From Amphirosellinia nigrospora (Eukaryota > Ascomycota > Sordariomycetes > Xylariales > Xylariaceae), in NCBI GenBank assembly GCA_004123355.1, contig SCHM01000003.1, positions 7,025,058 to 7,089,057 on the forward strand: DNA of 64,000 nt, given 5' to 3'. Positions 11,654 through 22,981 of this stretch are shown piece after piece. Within the stretch, counting starts at the first letter, position 1. Each line of letters starts with the position of its first letter. The position numbers and the translations under genes were made by a program. The notes below the pieces were generated by a model that saw nothing but the letters and a program-made list of their open reading frames with translations, did not search any database and was not told the origin of the DNA.

Positions 11654-13079
11654 ATGTCTGGCATTGATCTCAACGCGCCTGCCTCGGACCCTCCCGAGGG
11701 CCAGGTTCAGATTTTGGTAAACCCGCCAAACTTGAACAGCGTCGTCATCGCAGTCTACACCGTCTCTATCCTGATAGCGACCATCTTTGTTGGCATCCGA
11801 ATCTATGCCAAGTTCGTCTTCGTGAGGCCTCCTCGGACTGAGGACTGTGAGTCAATTCTCTTCCGGTCGCCATCAGTATAGGCTTAAGATGGCTTGTCAA
11901 ACGGCAACTCGCTGACTAGTGAACAGATTTCATGCTTCCAACATTTGTAAGCGCCTTCCAGGTGCCTCATCTGAGGCCTATCGTCTGATCACAGCCCTCG
12001 CTACGTTTTTGGCTGCTTCGTGGTCGCTAACATTGTCAGGGGTTGTACCTTGCGCATTGCGTATTTTGGCTCCGCATGTGTAACTTTACGGGACACTTTG
12101 TGCACAACTGGAACTTTACCATCGGGGGTACTGTACCTTTTTACGAAGTAAGTGGCCCTCGATGTGCACTTCCGCCCCCAGTCAACTTGCTCACTCTACT
12201 TCTTCCCGTCCAGAATGCATTTTATGCGACCATTATCTACGAAGTAGTGATGCTTGTCATCAAGCCTCTCATCCTCCTCGAGTGGGTTCACATGTTCGCA
12301 TCAGCCGGTCCTCGCAACTTTTCTACTGGGCGTGTTATATCGTAGGAGCCGTCAACATCCTTCTTTACACCGCGAGTATCTTGGTCGACGCGGCGTCCTG
12401 CATGCCACGCGAGTATTGGTGGAACAAGACGATTGAAGGTCATTGTGCCGACACTAAGCTCCTGCCGATTATTACCGCCGTTGGAAACGTTATCATCGAC
12501 GCTATCATTCTAGTTCTCCCACAGGGAGTCATTTGGAGGCTCAATCTGAACCGGAAGAAGAGGATTGGTGTGTCAATTGTCTTTCTCGTTGGTATACTGT
12601 AAGTATCTTGAATTGTCTCCAGTGTGAGGCTGGTCAGCGCTTCTGACGTGGTACTAACTAATACAATACAGATCCGTCGCGGCGGCCCTCGTCCGAACCG
12701 TCCTATCTTTCCAGTATGCCGCCTCGGAAGATGTAACTTCGAATTCTCCAAGACCGGTATCTTCGGAATCGTTGAAATGACGGCCGCGATTGTTGTGTTT
12801 GCAGCGCCCACGGTACCAAAGCCGTCGCATCATCTAGCTAAGCAGGCTGGCAGCCAAATCAGTCGACTACTCACGTCCAGGAGCTCCGGAAGCGAAGTGT
12901 ACACCAATTTCGATACGGAATCTCAGACGCGAAATGGGTCGCTGGTCCTCAGAAAATTGCGATCAACAAGAGCAAAAACTCTATCCGGCCTTCAACGAAG
13001 CCTACGGGTAGCGAGGAAGATATCAATGTGCCGGCCTTCCCACCGCATTGAAAGGGCAAGGGAATTGAACGGGTTCTAA
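11654..13079 (+). CDS. Rhodopsin-like fungal integral membrane protein, frame-damaged
   Basis: The product belongs to the large family of fungal seven-helix 'rhodopsin-like' membrane proteins of unknown ligand. Start ATG is 11654 (MSGIDLNAPASDPPEG), followed by a first helix (VVIAVYTVSILIATIFVGIR). Exon 1 ends 11846 and exon 2 starts 11927. A GTAAGC donor follows, then exons from about 12040 and 12213, with GAA|GTAAGT...CAG|AAT at the second junction. A last intron starts at the GTAAGT near 12600 and ends ACAG near 12671. Later helices include ATIIYEVVMLVIKPLILLEW, FYWACYIVGAVNILLYTA and IITAVGNVIIDAIILVLP. The family reading changes frame near 12320 (CAACTTTTCTAC) and near 12740 (AATTCTCC), each explained by one missing base in a T run. 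The tail is Ser/Arg-rich and cytosolic. Plasma-membrane location is likely; function is unknown. Confidence 0.6.
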
Positions 13080-13635
13080 TGCTAATGATTTTGTTGTGAG
13101 TTTTTCAATGTATAATTGGGTGGTCTTCCACTTTATGTATGCGTAACGACGTGACGTCATTGACGTCTAAAGCCATTTGATAGAGGGAGTTTCTTCAATT
13201 GTCGATACTTATTTTCTATGAAGCTTGTCCAGAAGAAAGTGGTCTTGATAGATAGTGCTCCAGACATCTTGAACATGTGCTATCCAATTTGTGCTTACTA
13301 GCATTTCCAACATTTGCACATGTGCCTCAGCAACATGCATGGTTGGCCATATTTTACGAAATTGGCTGCGCTGAGAAAGGCACCCAATTATGGTTGATTA
13401 ATTCTGTTAATTAGCCCAGCTTATATACCAGAACAGTGTGCTGTAAAAAGGCACCAATCTAGTCTTAGTTTGTGGAGCGGATTACTGCTAATGGTTTAGC
13501 TATCACGCCTCTAAGTAAAGAAATGGTTAGCCAATTTATGGATGCTATTTGAGACTCCAAGGTCTCTTTTTTGGCTGCTAATTATCTCTAGACACGTCGG
13601 CGGTCTCGAGAACGTTTAGTGCTGACCGCCTCGTC
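13080..13635. other. Intergenic
   Basis: AT-leaning DNA between the membrane protein and the CoA-transferase, presumably the promoter of the latter. Nothing else was seen. Confidence 0.4.
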
Positions 13636-15220
13636 ATGTTGCCTACAAGTCGAACTCTTTCTAGGGTCGGCCGAAGAGTCGGGCTCGCCGCGAGGGGGAG
13701 CGAGGTATCGTCATACCTCATTCGCCGCCAGTCGTCAATTGCGCAGCCGGGATCGGTGGCTGACCCGAAGCTGCCTCTGGCTGGATATCGAGTTCTCGAC
13801 ATGACGAGGGTTCTTGCTGGCGTAAGTTAGCCCTGCTTTCCAATTGGCGAGAATGACCATTGCTCACGATTTCCTATAGCCGTACTGCACTCAGATTCTG
13901 GGCGATTTAGGGTGTGTTCGTCGCGGATGCTGATGACGTGATCGTTGATTACTGACATCCCTCACCCATAAGTGCAGAGGTGATCAAGATTGAGCATCCT
14001 ACTCGAGGAGATGACACCCGTGCCTGGGGACCGCCTTATGCCCCATATGGGCCGGAGTCCGCGTACGAGGGTCCTGGCGAGTCTGCGTACTTCCTAGGGG
14101 TATGTCGTTAGCTGGTACCTATGGGTACGTCGCCGAGCCACATACTGAACTAATAAGATTCTAGGTCAATCGCAATAAAAAGTCCCTGGGACTCTCGTTC
14201 CAACACCTTGAAGGTGTCGATATATTGCACAAGCTGGCGGCCAAATGCGACATTCTCGTGGAGAACTACCTGCCGGGTAGTCTCAAGAAGTACAACCTAG
14301 ACTTCGACACGATACATAAGATCAACCCAGCGCTCATCTACGCCTCCATCACGGGATACGGCCAAACAGGCCCATACGCCGAGCGGGCCGGCTACGACGT
14401 CATGGTTGAGGCCGAGTTCGGGCTGATGCACATCACCGGGAGTCGAGATGGGCCGCCTGTCAAAGTTGGAGTCGCCGTGACAGATCTGACGACGGGGTTA
14501 TATACGAGCAACAGCATCATGGCAGCGTTACTGGCGCGCGCGAGGACGGGGCACGGACAACACATCGACGTGGCGCTTAGTGACTGTCAAACCGCCACTT
14601 TGGCAAATATCGCGAGTAGCTGTCTCATCAGCGGGAAGCGTGACTCGGGCGCTGGGGAACCGCACATCGTGAGCAATGCATGTTCCTATCACCTAACCTA
14701 GCTAATCAGTGCAGCATCGATCGTACCATACAAGTCGTTCAAGACTAAGGACGGCGATGTCCTCTTTGGAGGCGGGAACGACCGGCTATTTGGGATTCTG
14801 TGCGACGGGCTTGGAAAACCTGAATGGAAGACGGACCCCAAATACAACGTGAACTCGCAGCGTGTCGCAAACCGCAATGAGCTCGAAGCAGAGATCGAGG
14901 CGATCAGTGTGCAGAAGACGACGGAGGAGTGGCTGCAGGTCTTCGAGGGCAAGGGCATGCCCTACGCAGCCGTGAACGACGTCTACGATACGCTGCACCA
15001 TGAGCATACTCAAGCCCGGAACATGGTCGTCGAGCTGGAGCATGATGAATGCGGACCGATCAAAATGGTCAATACGCCGGTGAAGTTTAGTCATAGTACC
15101 CCTGGCGCGCGGACTGCGCCGCCTGCGCTGGGGAAGCACACGGATGAAGTACTTGGTGATCTACTCGGGCTAGATAGCGGTGCCATATCTGCGCTGAGGG
15201 AAACGGGTGTAGTCGGGTAG
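13636..15220 (+). CDS. CaiB/BaiF family III CoA-transferase (SUGCT-like)
   Basis: This enzyme class moves CoA between carboxylic acids. Mitochondrial relatives include succinate-hydroxymethylglutarate CoA-transferase. The ATG at 13636 gives a Ser/Arg-rich leader ([18 protein letters not shown]) fitting a mitochondrial presequence. Exons that keep one frame are 13636-13821, 13880-13911, 13973-14099, 14165-14681 and 14715-15220, giving about 455 residues. Family motifs are [15 protein letters not shown], the [16 protein letters not shown] region, [42 protein letters not shown] and [11 protein letters not shown]. The aspartate in DVALSDC is near the family's catalytic zone. The last junction implies only a 33-base intron (14682-14714), unusually short, so that joint is uncertain; the alternatives give a wrong frame or drop conserved SIVPYKSF. 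Otherwise the gene is intact. Confidence 0.85.
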
Positions 15221-15560
15221 CGTCTGCGTAGAAGTGCTGCTAAACACGGCGTTATTTGCTGGTTATGTCGGAAAAGGGGCGGTTTGAGCACGCTGGCTAC
15301 CTAGGTTTTCACTCTATTGTTTAGTGCATGCTACTATGAAGTTTCAAAGCTGGGCATACCCTAGCCCGTTGATAATGATAAATCAAGGGATTTCATCTGG
15401 TCTATTTGATCTCTATATTTTCACTTGTGTCAATACCTTCTGTTTATTTGAATACTTTTATCTACGCTATCATGTCGATGCTTTTCGGCTATGTCTCACA
15501 AAAATTTCCCCCGTTTTCACAGTATGCGATACACCCAGCTCAGAAAGACAATATGTACTG
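15221..15560. other. Intergenic
   Basis: The 3' flank of the CoA-transferase gene, up to the left inverted repeat. Short frames only. Confidence 0.4.
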
Positions 15561-15848
15561 AAGTAGGACGTGTGAGTTATCTCGGCAAATTAGGCCCAGG
15601 GAAGCAGAGGGGAAATAATGACAAAGGGGATTGGTTATGTAAAAACATTAGAATTCCCTCTTTATCTTACTTTTGTACCTAACACACACCCTGGGAGTTT
15701 TAAAATTCTTGGATTTTTATTAATATATTGCGTTCCCTTTGATCAAAGGATTCACCTCATTTCCACGTGACGGAGACTCGAATGGGATGAGTAGTTCTCA
15801 GATTACCTCCCTTCTCGTGGACCCAGTCACCCTGGGCCATTTCAGTAC
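15561..15848 (+). repeat. Left arm of a ~290-bp inverted repeat
   Basis: The stretch matches, in reverse complement, 18379-18668 along its whole length. Shared blocks include GGCAAATTAGG, ATATATTGCGTTCCCTT, GATGAGTA and CCCAGTCACCCTGGGCCA. Small indels and substitutions are spread through it, so the pair is clearly related but not recent. Outer end AAGTAGG; inner end TTCAGTA. No convincing target-site duplication is visible outside. Confidence 0.85.
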
Positions 15849-15859
15849 CTCATGCGGAT

Positions 15860-16081
15860 ATGACATCGGTAGAAGGCTTTATGCCGGACGAACAAATTGC
15901 TGATATGTTATTTGACGCAGTGGTACGGCTTGACAAAATTATGATTTTTGGCAAGGATTTGCTGCCTATTTCTATTTATTGGAGCGGCAACCTAAAGACG
16001 GTTGAGTTTTTGCATTCCTGTGGTACATATATTTATTCCCGCCCGTTTCATAGCAATAAAATTACTATCCTTATAGTATAG
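15860..16081 (+). other. Short unassigned frame beside the left repeat
   Basis: A 73-codon plus-strand frame begins with an ATG 12 bases inside the left inverted repeat (MTSVEGFMPDEQIADMLFD). No family is recognised. Its position mirrors the start of the hydrolase gene relative to the other repeat arm, so it could be the remains of a second gene that shared an upstream region. It could equally be chance. Confidence 0.25.
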
Positions 16082-16113
16082 CTAGCTTAAAGTCAACGGA
16101 TTGACACAAGACT

Positions 16114-18151
16114 TTATGATAATAACAAGAATTCTTTCGCTGAACTTTCTGACAATTGATTGTCTTTCCCTGATAAAAATAACCTATAGTCATCCAGGCT
16201 CGTTTCGAATAGGATATAGTACTCATAATACGCTGCTTCGTGCACAGTCAAATCAACTATACGTTTGACTATGTTGACAGGCAGTGCCATGCAACAAACT
16301 CTCATAGTCTTAAGCCTATTGAAACGATCTTCGGTTGATACCGTCTCAAGAACAACATTTTCATAGTGACTTGAACCTTCCTCCTACGACGTATATCAGT
16401 TGATGCCATACAAAACCTGGAATAAATAGCGAAGACTCCTACCTGAGTTAGCTGTGATGGGGCCATTGTGGACCGCTGGACACGGTAAAAAGCGTCTATT
16501 TTTTCCTTGTCATGTATTGAGACAAGTGGAAGAATAAAAGCGTCGAGGCGTGCGCTCGAAAACCTTTGTGGACTGAAGGCCGGCGCCAAGAAAGTCCATT
16601 GCGCTTGACAGATCATAGTGACAAATTCGGGCTGCCAGTTTTTGAAGAGGCTGGGCCATGTGCTGCGAGACCCAGGACTGAGGTCTACGAAGGGAAGCTG
16701 CTTGTCGTTAAAACGATCACCCCTCGCCCGGTGTAGTGACGCAATTATGTCGTCGGTGTCAATTTTACAGTATAACAAGATGGCAAAGAGCCTCTTGGCG
16801 TCATCCACGATGAAGTCTATAATGCGACTGTCGCGATTATCAAATTCTGGTAGATATCCCTCTTCCCCACCCCTCCATCTCCAGATCTCCATTCCAACAG
16901 TCTCCCTGGTTAGTAGTATTTTTAAGAAACACAGGGAGAAACTTTCGTTTCGGCTCGTGAAAGGCACTGTCAACTAGGCTGTGAGTGATTCTGTCAACCA
17001 AACTGTCGTTGATAGAATCTTTCCCAGTTAACTCTGCCTCAGACTCTCTAATAGCCGGACTTTCGGCAGGGTTTGTAGCCAACATCGGCGTTGTCCTAGT
17101 TAGTTGTTTCAATACAGACTCCAGGGCAATCTTGATGGCTTCAAAGGCAGCATCTTCTTTGCGGAATCTCGTCATAGACGAATGTTCGCCCTGGATGGGA
17201 ATAGGCATGAATTCGGGTAGTACGGCCCATTCCGAAGCCAACGTCTATTTTTCAGTTAGCTAGGCGCCAGCCATAGCAGATTCGCAGTGTACGGCAAACA
17301 CACCAATTGGCTGACAGGTTCTGGTAGGGTGGAGAAGCAACCGGTCATGATTGCTCCGGAACCATATGATTTTAGTCTCTCCCGGAAGTCTCTCTGCATT
17401 TTTGCGGTCTCTGCTATCTTATCCTTAACGGACGACCAGTCTTGGGCCTGGGCCGTCCTGGCACAATTGATACCATGTGATTTGGCAATCATGATGGCCC
17501 ATTCCGCGATCCCAGCTCCGAAATGGGGCGTACCGAACAAAAAGGCAGCATGGTTCCGTGTACAGAGCACTTTACCAGCGTTGTCAGAGTCGGACACTGA
17601 CCAAACGAACGCCTGTTGCACCGCACATTAGGGCCACCTGTCTCTAGGAAATATGGGCAACGTACCTGTTCGTACAAGAGCCCACCAAACCCATGGGCGA
17701 AAACAACAAGGGGCACGCTTGATTTACGATCATCGCTCTCTAAAAACTGCAGTAACTCTTTGGAAAGGTTGCGTACGTGGTCTGGGCAGACTATGTCTTC
17801 GATGGTTCTGATCCAATTTCGATTGTATTGATATACGAAGACTCGAGCGGAGGAAAACTCATCTTTAAGATGGGTCGGCCATAGTTCGTCGCTATCAGGT
17901 TCTTTCCACGCGTCATGATTGTTCGGAACAGCGTCATGAATAAAAATAAAACTGCGGAAAGAGAAATTTAAACCTGGTCCTGTAGAGAGACATAGGATAA
18001 CTTACTCGAATTTGTGGCTTTCCTTATCTGGATCGTGGATAATACGGCACTCACTGTCATCTAACGGTGCGTGGTCGTCATCATCTGCACTAGTAATGTT
18101 TGGAGGGACCCGCGGTCCGAACCACGAAGGAAAAGAAGCAAAAGTAAACAT
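16114..18151 (-). CDS. SesB-like alpha/beta hydrolase fused to an NLR/kinase-associated region
   Basis: Exons giving one uninterrupted frame are 18151-18006, 17951-17666, 17612-17304, 17244-16943, 16905-16443 and 16380-16114, about 590 residues. Residues 45-260 form a serine-esterase/SesB-type alpha/beta hydrolase domain: FIFIHDAVPNNHDAW (oxyanion strand), LVVFAHGFGGLLYEQ (nucleophile elbow), LFGTPHFGAG, and the late IQGEHSSM histidine segment. The elbow has Gly where classical esterases have Ser (GHSxGG), so catalysis may be lost or altered; HGFGG variants may be common in such fungal proteins. The second half (DKQLPFVDL, FVTMICQAQWTFLAPAFS) resembles the region that precedes protein-kinase-like domains in fungal NLR-related proteins, but no kinase follows. 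The 37-base intron 16906-16942 is the weakest join. The gene lies neatly between two inverted repeats. A role in non-self recognition is inference. Confidence 0.7.
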
Positions 18152-18378
18152 CAGAGATGAACGTTGGCTGCTCCATGAACAGGAAGTGGCTGTGAGGAGG
18201 GGAAAAGCATGAACATAAAACCTGTTAGGAGATGGGATATTATGTCGCCTTAAAACACAGCTGTCACACGGACCAGCCACATGACATAGCCACAGGAGCC
18301 ATCATTTTCGTGAGCTGAGACATGCGTATATTGGCTCAATGACATTGGCTAGAATAGCCTCGGCCCCTCGAGGCGTCA

Positions 18379-18668
18379 TACTGAATTGGCCCAGGGTGAC
18401 TGGGACCACTGGAATGGAGGTAATCGACAAATTACTCATCCGATTCTAGTATCTGTCACATAGAATTAAGGGGAATCGTTTGATCGAAGGGAACGCAATA
18501 TATTGATAAAATTCCAATAATTGAAACTCCGTGCTAAGTGTGTTGAGTACAAAGTGAGCCCTTCGAGGGATATTTTGTGTTTTTACAGCTCCCCTCCCTT
18601 AGTTATTTTACCCACTTGCTTACCCCTGGGACCTAATTTGCCCAAGTATGCCACTCGCCCTACTTTAG
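18379..18668 (-). repeat. Right arm of the ~290-bp inverted repeat
   Basis: Reverse complement of 15561-15848 with moderate divergence. The inner end lies about 230 bases upstream of the hydrolase ATG at 18151. The arm may therefore carry its promoter. Confidence 0.85.
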
Positions 18669-19130
18669 AATTCGTCTATAAATTGAGGGCATAGCCGAGG
18701 TTACATTGAAGTCCAAATCCCAAGGACTTGACCACAAGCCTTTGATACAACAGCCGAGGTATAGTGGTCTTTCGGGGTGTTGCGTGCCTCTAAACTCCCG
18801 AACTATGTAGCTCCTATGTGCCGACCAAAGTACCTTGGATTCCTTAAGAAACCCCATCGCTGGGGGCAAAAATCTAGAAGGCTGGGTACAACCATACCGC
18901 GCCTCTGAAGCTATCACCCTATAGCCTGCAGGCTCCAAGGGCCTTCGTCTCGCTGGATTTATCTACCTAAGGTAGGTAGATTAAGTGTTTGCCTTGTGCA
19001 GACGCATGCAAAGTTGCCTAAGTCGTACTGCCTGACCGAAATCATCAATACAGATGCATATCGGTATGATATTGCGATTTGTATATTGCTTTTTGCCCAA
19101 TCATTGCTCAGGTGATTCTTATTGCATGAT
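18669..19130. other. Intergenic
   Basis: Contains a CTACCTAAGGTAGGTAG palindrome at 18963-18979 and no recognised gene. Confidence 0.35.
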
Positions 19131-19252
19131 TTCTTCTGCCTTGCTAGATCGTTTATGATGTCATCACACACTATATATTGTCAGATCCAATTTCTTCTGC
19201 CTGGCTAGATCGCTTATGATGTTGTCACACACTATATATTGTCACATCCCGC
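19131..19252 (+). repeat. 61-bp tandem duplication, two copies
   Basis: TTCTTCTGCC...GCTAGATCG...TATGATG...CACACACTATATATTGTCA occurs at 19131 and again at 19192 with a handful of substitutions. It lies about 430 bases upstream of the DUF2235 gene and could bear on its promoter or be a relic of an insertion. Confidence 0.85.
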
Positions 19253-19677
19253 TAGCCATGAGACCGGTGAAGTTACTTTTGCAGGAAACTGTCCGCGTGC
19301 TACGCGCCAAGATCCCATCCGGTATCCCGCTGATGACCTCGTGAATTGCTGTTTCATCTGCCTACCTTCCAAACGCAGCATCGGTACACTCGGCCATCCC
19401 TGCATGAAATTGAAACCAGGTGATGCAGTAAAGGCAGGAAGTTGTGACGTGTACATATGGGGCGGATGGTGCAACAGAACGCGTACAGGAGAATAATCGT
19501 GTAAGGTACTATTATCACATTTTTCCGGCGAGAAATAGGGGCTGTCGGCGGAGAAATATTTTTGTAGCTAACCTGTGCGGTTGCTTACCTCTCTGGTCCG
19601 ACGAATATCACGTATATGTATTACGATCGCACATAATTTAGCATTCGTAGGATCCTATACCATTCGAAACAACGAAA
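19253..19677. other. Upstream region of the DUF2235 gene
   Basis: Contains two short overlapping frames without family signal. Presumed promoter region. Confidence 0.35.
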
Positions 19678-21504
19678 ATGAAGTCAAAACTCGTGGTATG
19701 TTGTGATGGTACATCAAACTCCGAGTATCTCGGCGAGGAGAAAAGCCCTCTAACGAACGTCTCACGAATCTCACGCGCTATTCGCCAATTTGGCCCTGGC
19801 TGTCGCCAAACGGTACTATACCTCCCTGGTATTGGCACCGATGAGAGTAATCCTCTTAATTTGATAAATCAGGGCTTGGGAGTGGGTAAGTATATTTTTA
19901 ATCGCCCTCCTACATAGAGTTTTGGTGGTATCTAGAAATGAATTATGGAGATTAGGTAGTTTTAGCTTATGCTAATCTCTCCAGGCATGAACAGTCAAAT
20001 CAAGGAAGCATACACATTCCTTTGCCACAATTATTGTAACGAGACCAACGACGACATAATATTACTTGGCTTCTCAAGAGGCGCATTCGCAGCGCGGTGT
20101 ATTATGGATCTTATCAGTCGCAAGGGGCTTCTGTGCAAGGGAGATCTTGTGTCACACGGATTTTCAGCCCTCGGCTGCAGCTCGTTTATTTGTTCCCTTT
20201 TAGGTTATATTGGCTACACAGGCCCAACGGAGGTCCGTTGGGGTAGCCCGAAATCTGTGTATATATAGGCTAGTCAGGTCCCGAGTCCTCTGGAAAGGAA
20301 TCTAGAGAGTAAGAGGTCCTTTGACGCCATAGCCAATTATTAGATCTGAAGGAATGAAGCTATTCCCAAGCCCTCAAACAGAGCCCTTGTGACATCTTCA
20401 TATGCTTCCTGCTTTGTTTCAGGAATGGATGGGCACACCAGCTGATACAACGCCCGTGATTAAAACAGCTGCCGAGACTCACACAGCGCTGTCAACAATT
20501 CAAGTTCCCGGGGTTAAGTTAAACGTTTGGAAGCCTAAAATTCGGGTATGTGCCTTGTGGGACACAGTCAACTCGGTCGGGCTCCCAAAACCATGGCGAT
20601 TTAGACGGGCCAAACCCAAGCTAGGGTTTGTAGGTTCGGCTTTGGGCGATGAGGTCGAAAACGCCATCCAAGCTTTGTCTCTGTTTGAGCACCGCTTCCA
20701 TTTTCACCCTTTTGTTATGAGGACATTAACAGGCAGTAAATGTAAGCTGAAGCAGTGCTGGTTTCCCGGATATCATGGCGACATCGGTGGCGGCAATGAG
20801 AAGGAAGTTCTAGCTCACTTTGCGCTTGCGTGGATGATATCAAGGCTGCGGGACTTCTTAGAATTCGACGAGAGTGCATTTTGGTATAGAAAGAACAACG
20901 AGCCAACTTGGGTACTGCCTAGTAAGACCATCTTTCCGTTTTATACCTTTTCATGCCCTAGCTTATCACGAATTAACTGTACGTAGATGAGATAGAGATA
21001 CTGAATCCTCACAATTCATGGTGGGGCTGGAAGTTTGCGGGGTCCTCACATCGAATGCCGTGTCTGGACTTTTGGGACCACGAAGGGGTGTATCATGAAT
21101 CCCCCGCACATATTGGGATCAATTCCTCAATGGAAAGGATGCATCCATCTGTCAGATTTATGTCAAATAACGGGCTTCTGACCAAACACTTTCGCACTTG
21201 TCAGTCACTCGACAGCGCAAGACTGCAGAAGACTCAGGGTGTCGGGTTTTGCTGGACGCTTTTCCTGAGTGATGCCGTTGTTCAGTTGTGGGGAAAGGCG
21301 GGGGATCATAGTGGTACGGCTAATCCCGCTCACAATCATTACAGAGTCTTAGAAGGTGAACTCGACCCTCGAGAAGAAGCGATGCTTTTCAGCTGGGCAG
21401 AGGATGAGCATAACCGACTCCTAGAAGAACTTTCGGAGCCTGGGGAAGGGAGCCCTCCTACTATTGTTTTAGGATTCAAGGTCTGGCTGATGTCAAAAGA
21501 TTAA
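19678..21504 (+). CDS. DUF2235 alpha/beta hydrolase (Tle1-like)
   Basis: DUF2235 proteins are alpha/beta hydrolases; bacterial relatives act as type VI secretion phospholipases (Tle1), while fungal ones are mostly uncharacterised. Start ATG 19678 gives MKSKLVVCCDGTSN, the family's opening D-G-T. Exon 1 is 19678-19885, then a GTAAG...CCAG intron, and exon 2 from 19985. Exon 2 carries the nucleophile elbow LLGFSRGAFAAR. The next exon from about 20400 has LPALFQEWMGT, ALWDTVNSVGLP and the conserved PGYHGDIGGG. An intron from about 20920 (GTAAGACC) to about 20986 (CGTAG) joins to WWGWKFAGSSHR and the last exon ending at 21504. The join between exon 2 (about 20150) and the 20400 exon could not be resolved and may hide a defect or a longer intron. 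Expected length is roughly 470 residues. All expected catalytic motifs are visible. Confidence 0.75.
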
Positions 21505-22294
21505 AAAAGGTAGTAGTTAAGTTCGTGTTATTTTATAGCCTGTTACACTTCATAGTCCTAGGGTTACCTCCATACTTTTATCTATTCACCTGTCGTGCTG
21601 CAGACTTCTAAAGTTGTTTTCCAGGCGGGGGCGCATAACGGCCATATCGATAACTGCATATCATTGGACCATACGTGAGAAATAGCGACGTAACTATCGC
21701 CAGGAGTGCATAATAAATACGGTTCATGGCCCAGCTCTGGAATACACCACGCCGTAATTTCAACGGATGGGCGTTCAAAGATGACGCTTCTAGACGCTGA
21801 CTAAACGCTTTATTTAGTATGGCCGGAAGGAAAGTGAACTCATCAGTGCATAATCCAAAGGGGCATCTGGGTATTCGTTTAACAAGAGTGCTATTCTCGT
21901 TAGCAATCAAATAACTCTCCTTTATGCAGTTGGTATGTCTGCTCTCGGATTTGGGAGCCGAGGTCTCAAGAGTTATTTCAACTATGAATGGAATATCCGC
22001 TGTGCCATGTCTACTTTGAAACCACACATTGCAAAGACGATTAACACAGAAGCCGTGTTCGTAAAACTTACGTGGACTCTCGGTTGCGCCCAAGTTGTGA
22101 TCATGTTTAAACGCCTGTCACTCGATAGGGAGGGTCGTCAAAATACCGCTTCATCCCTAACACGATAATACAACTTGCCGTGAGAACGATGCATGAGTTT
22201 AGTATAGATGTTGAGAATTACATCGACTCAAGCCGAATCAAATCATCATATATAGTGTTTGGTTTTATACACTCTCAGAGAAGACAGCTAGAAA
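21505..22294 (-). other. Unassigned 161-codon frame (21608-22093) and flanks
   Basis: A minus-strand frame 22093-21608 ends with a likely membrane helix (YYALLAIVTSLFLTYGPMIC). Before it is a Cys-containing stretch (RIPRCPFGLCTDEF). No family is recognised with confidence. It may be the last exon of a membrane-anchored protein or a chance frame. The remainder shows nothing. Confidence 0.3.
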
Positions 22295-22676
22295 ATGAAC
22301 TCATTTGAGTCGCATTTCTACTTTGCAATTCGGTGCAGTGATATCAAGGTCGAAGAACCTGTTGATGAAGTAGGCATTGATGGCCGACTCTGCGGAAAAA
22401 GAGGACCAACTCTACTCCAAGCTGCCGCTAACGGGCATGTGTGTATCAATGCCCCACCAGATAAAAATAGGGGAGCGGATAGCAGTCCAAACAACAGCCG
22501 AAAAAGTGTACCCTGACATAATCAACAATCTCCTTGAACACAAATTAGATATTAACGCCTCATCGGCTGAACACAAGGAGCGAACGGCTCTACAAGCGGT
22601 CACTAGTAGAAATGACGAACTTTTCCATGTAACCGAACTTGTTCTTTATAACAGCGTAGCTATCAGCAAATAGCCC
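22295..22676 (+). pseudogene. Ankyrin-repeat gene remnant, left of the retroelement
   Basis: Two overlapping frames show ankyrin-repeat signals: GPTLLQAAANGH near 22410, and a later stretch in the other frame (IINNLLEHKLDINA, then RTALQAV) near 22520-22600. The frame changes between them and stops at 22673, about 145 bases before the left LTR. Ankyrin repeats bind proteins and are common in fungal NLRs. It may be one half of a gene split by the retroelement, the other half possibly lying at 30223-30531. Confidence 0.45.
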
Positions 22677-22814
22677 TCCCCAAACCGCATCTCTTGCATT
22701 CCATATCACCATAAACAGGAATGCACTACATTGTGAAACCCATATTATGAGAGGTGGGACAGTCTACGTACCCAAGTCGAGATATGCCCTGGTGCAAACT
22801 AAAGGCTAAGCAAA

Positions 22815-22819
22815 CGAAA
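22815..22819 (+). repeat. Left target-site duplication CGAAA
   Basis: The five bases just before the TG of the left LTR equal the five bases just after the CA of the right LTR (30218-30222). Confidence 0.9.
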
Positions 22820-22981
22820 TGTTGAATTAAGTGGGGAGTGATATACTCCACCCACCTGTATATATATATATCATATATATCTACCGAGTCCTTTAGACTC
22901 GGACCTACTTTCTAGTTATCCTGATTTAATATAATCTATTTATTGCTATATTATATATATAGGTTTTTATTACTTTTAATA
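22820..22981 (+). repeat. Left LTR (162 bp)
   Basis: Begins TGTTGAATTAAGTGGGGAG and aligns end to end with 30058-30217. Differences are overwhelmingly C/T and G/A. Its outer part is less altered than its inner part. Confidence 0.9.

Noticed and set aside
18152-18280. Hydrolase start at 18280
   Set aside because: The codon is GTG; the in-frame ATG at 18151 gives a domain start consistent with the family.
15561-18668. Classical autonomous DNA transposon
   Set aside because: No transposase frame and no clear target duplication lie within or beside the inverted repeats.
21608-22093. Histidine acid phosphatase C-terminus
   Set aside because: The CPFGLCTDEF stretch is only vaguely similar and no RHG or HD motif is present.
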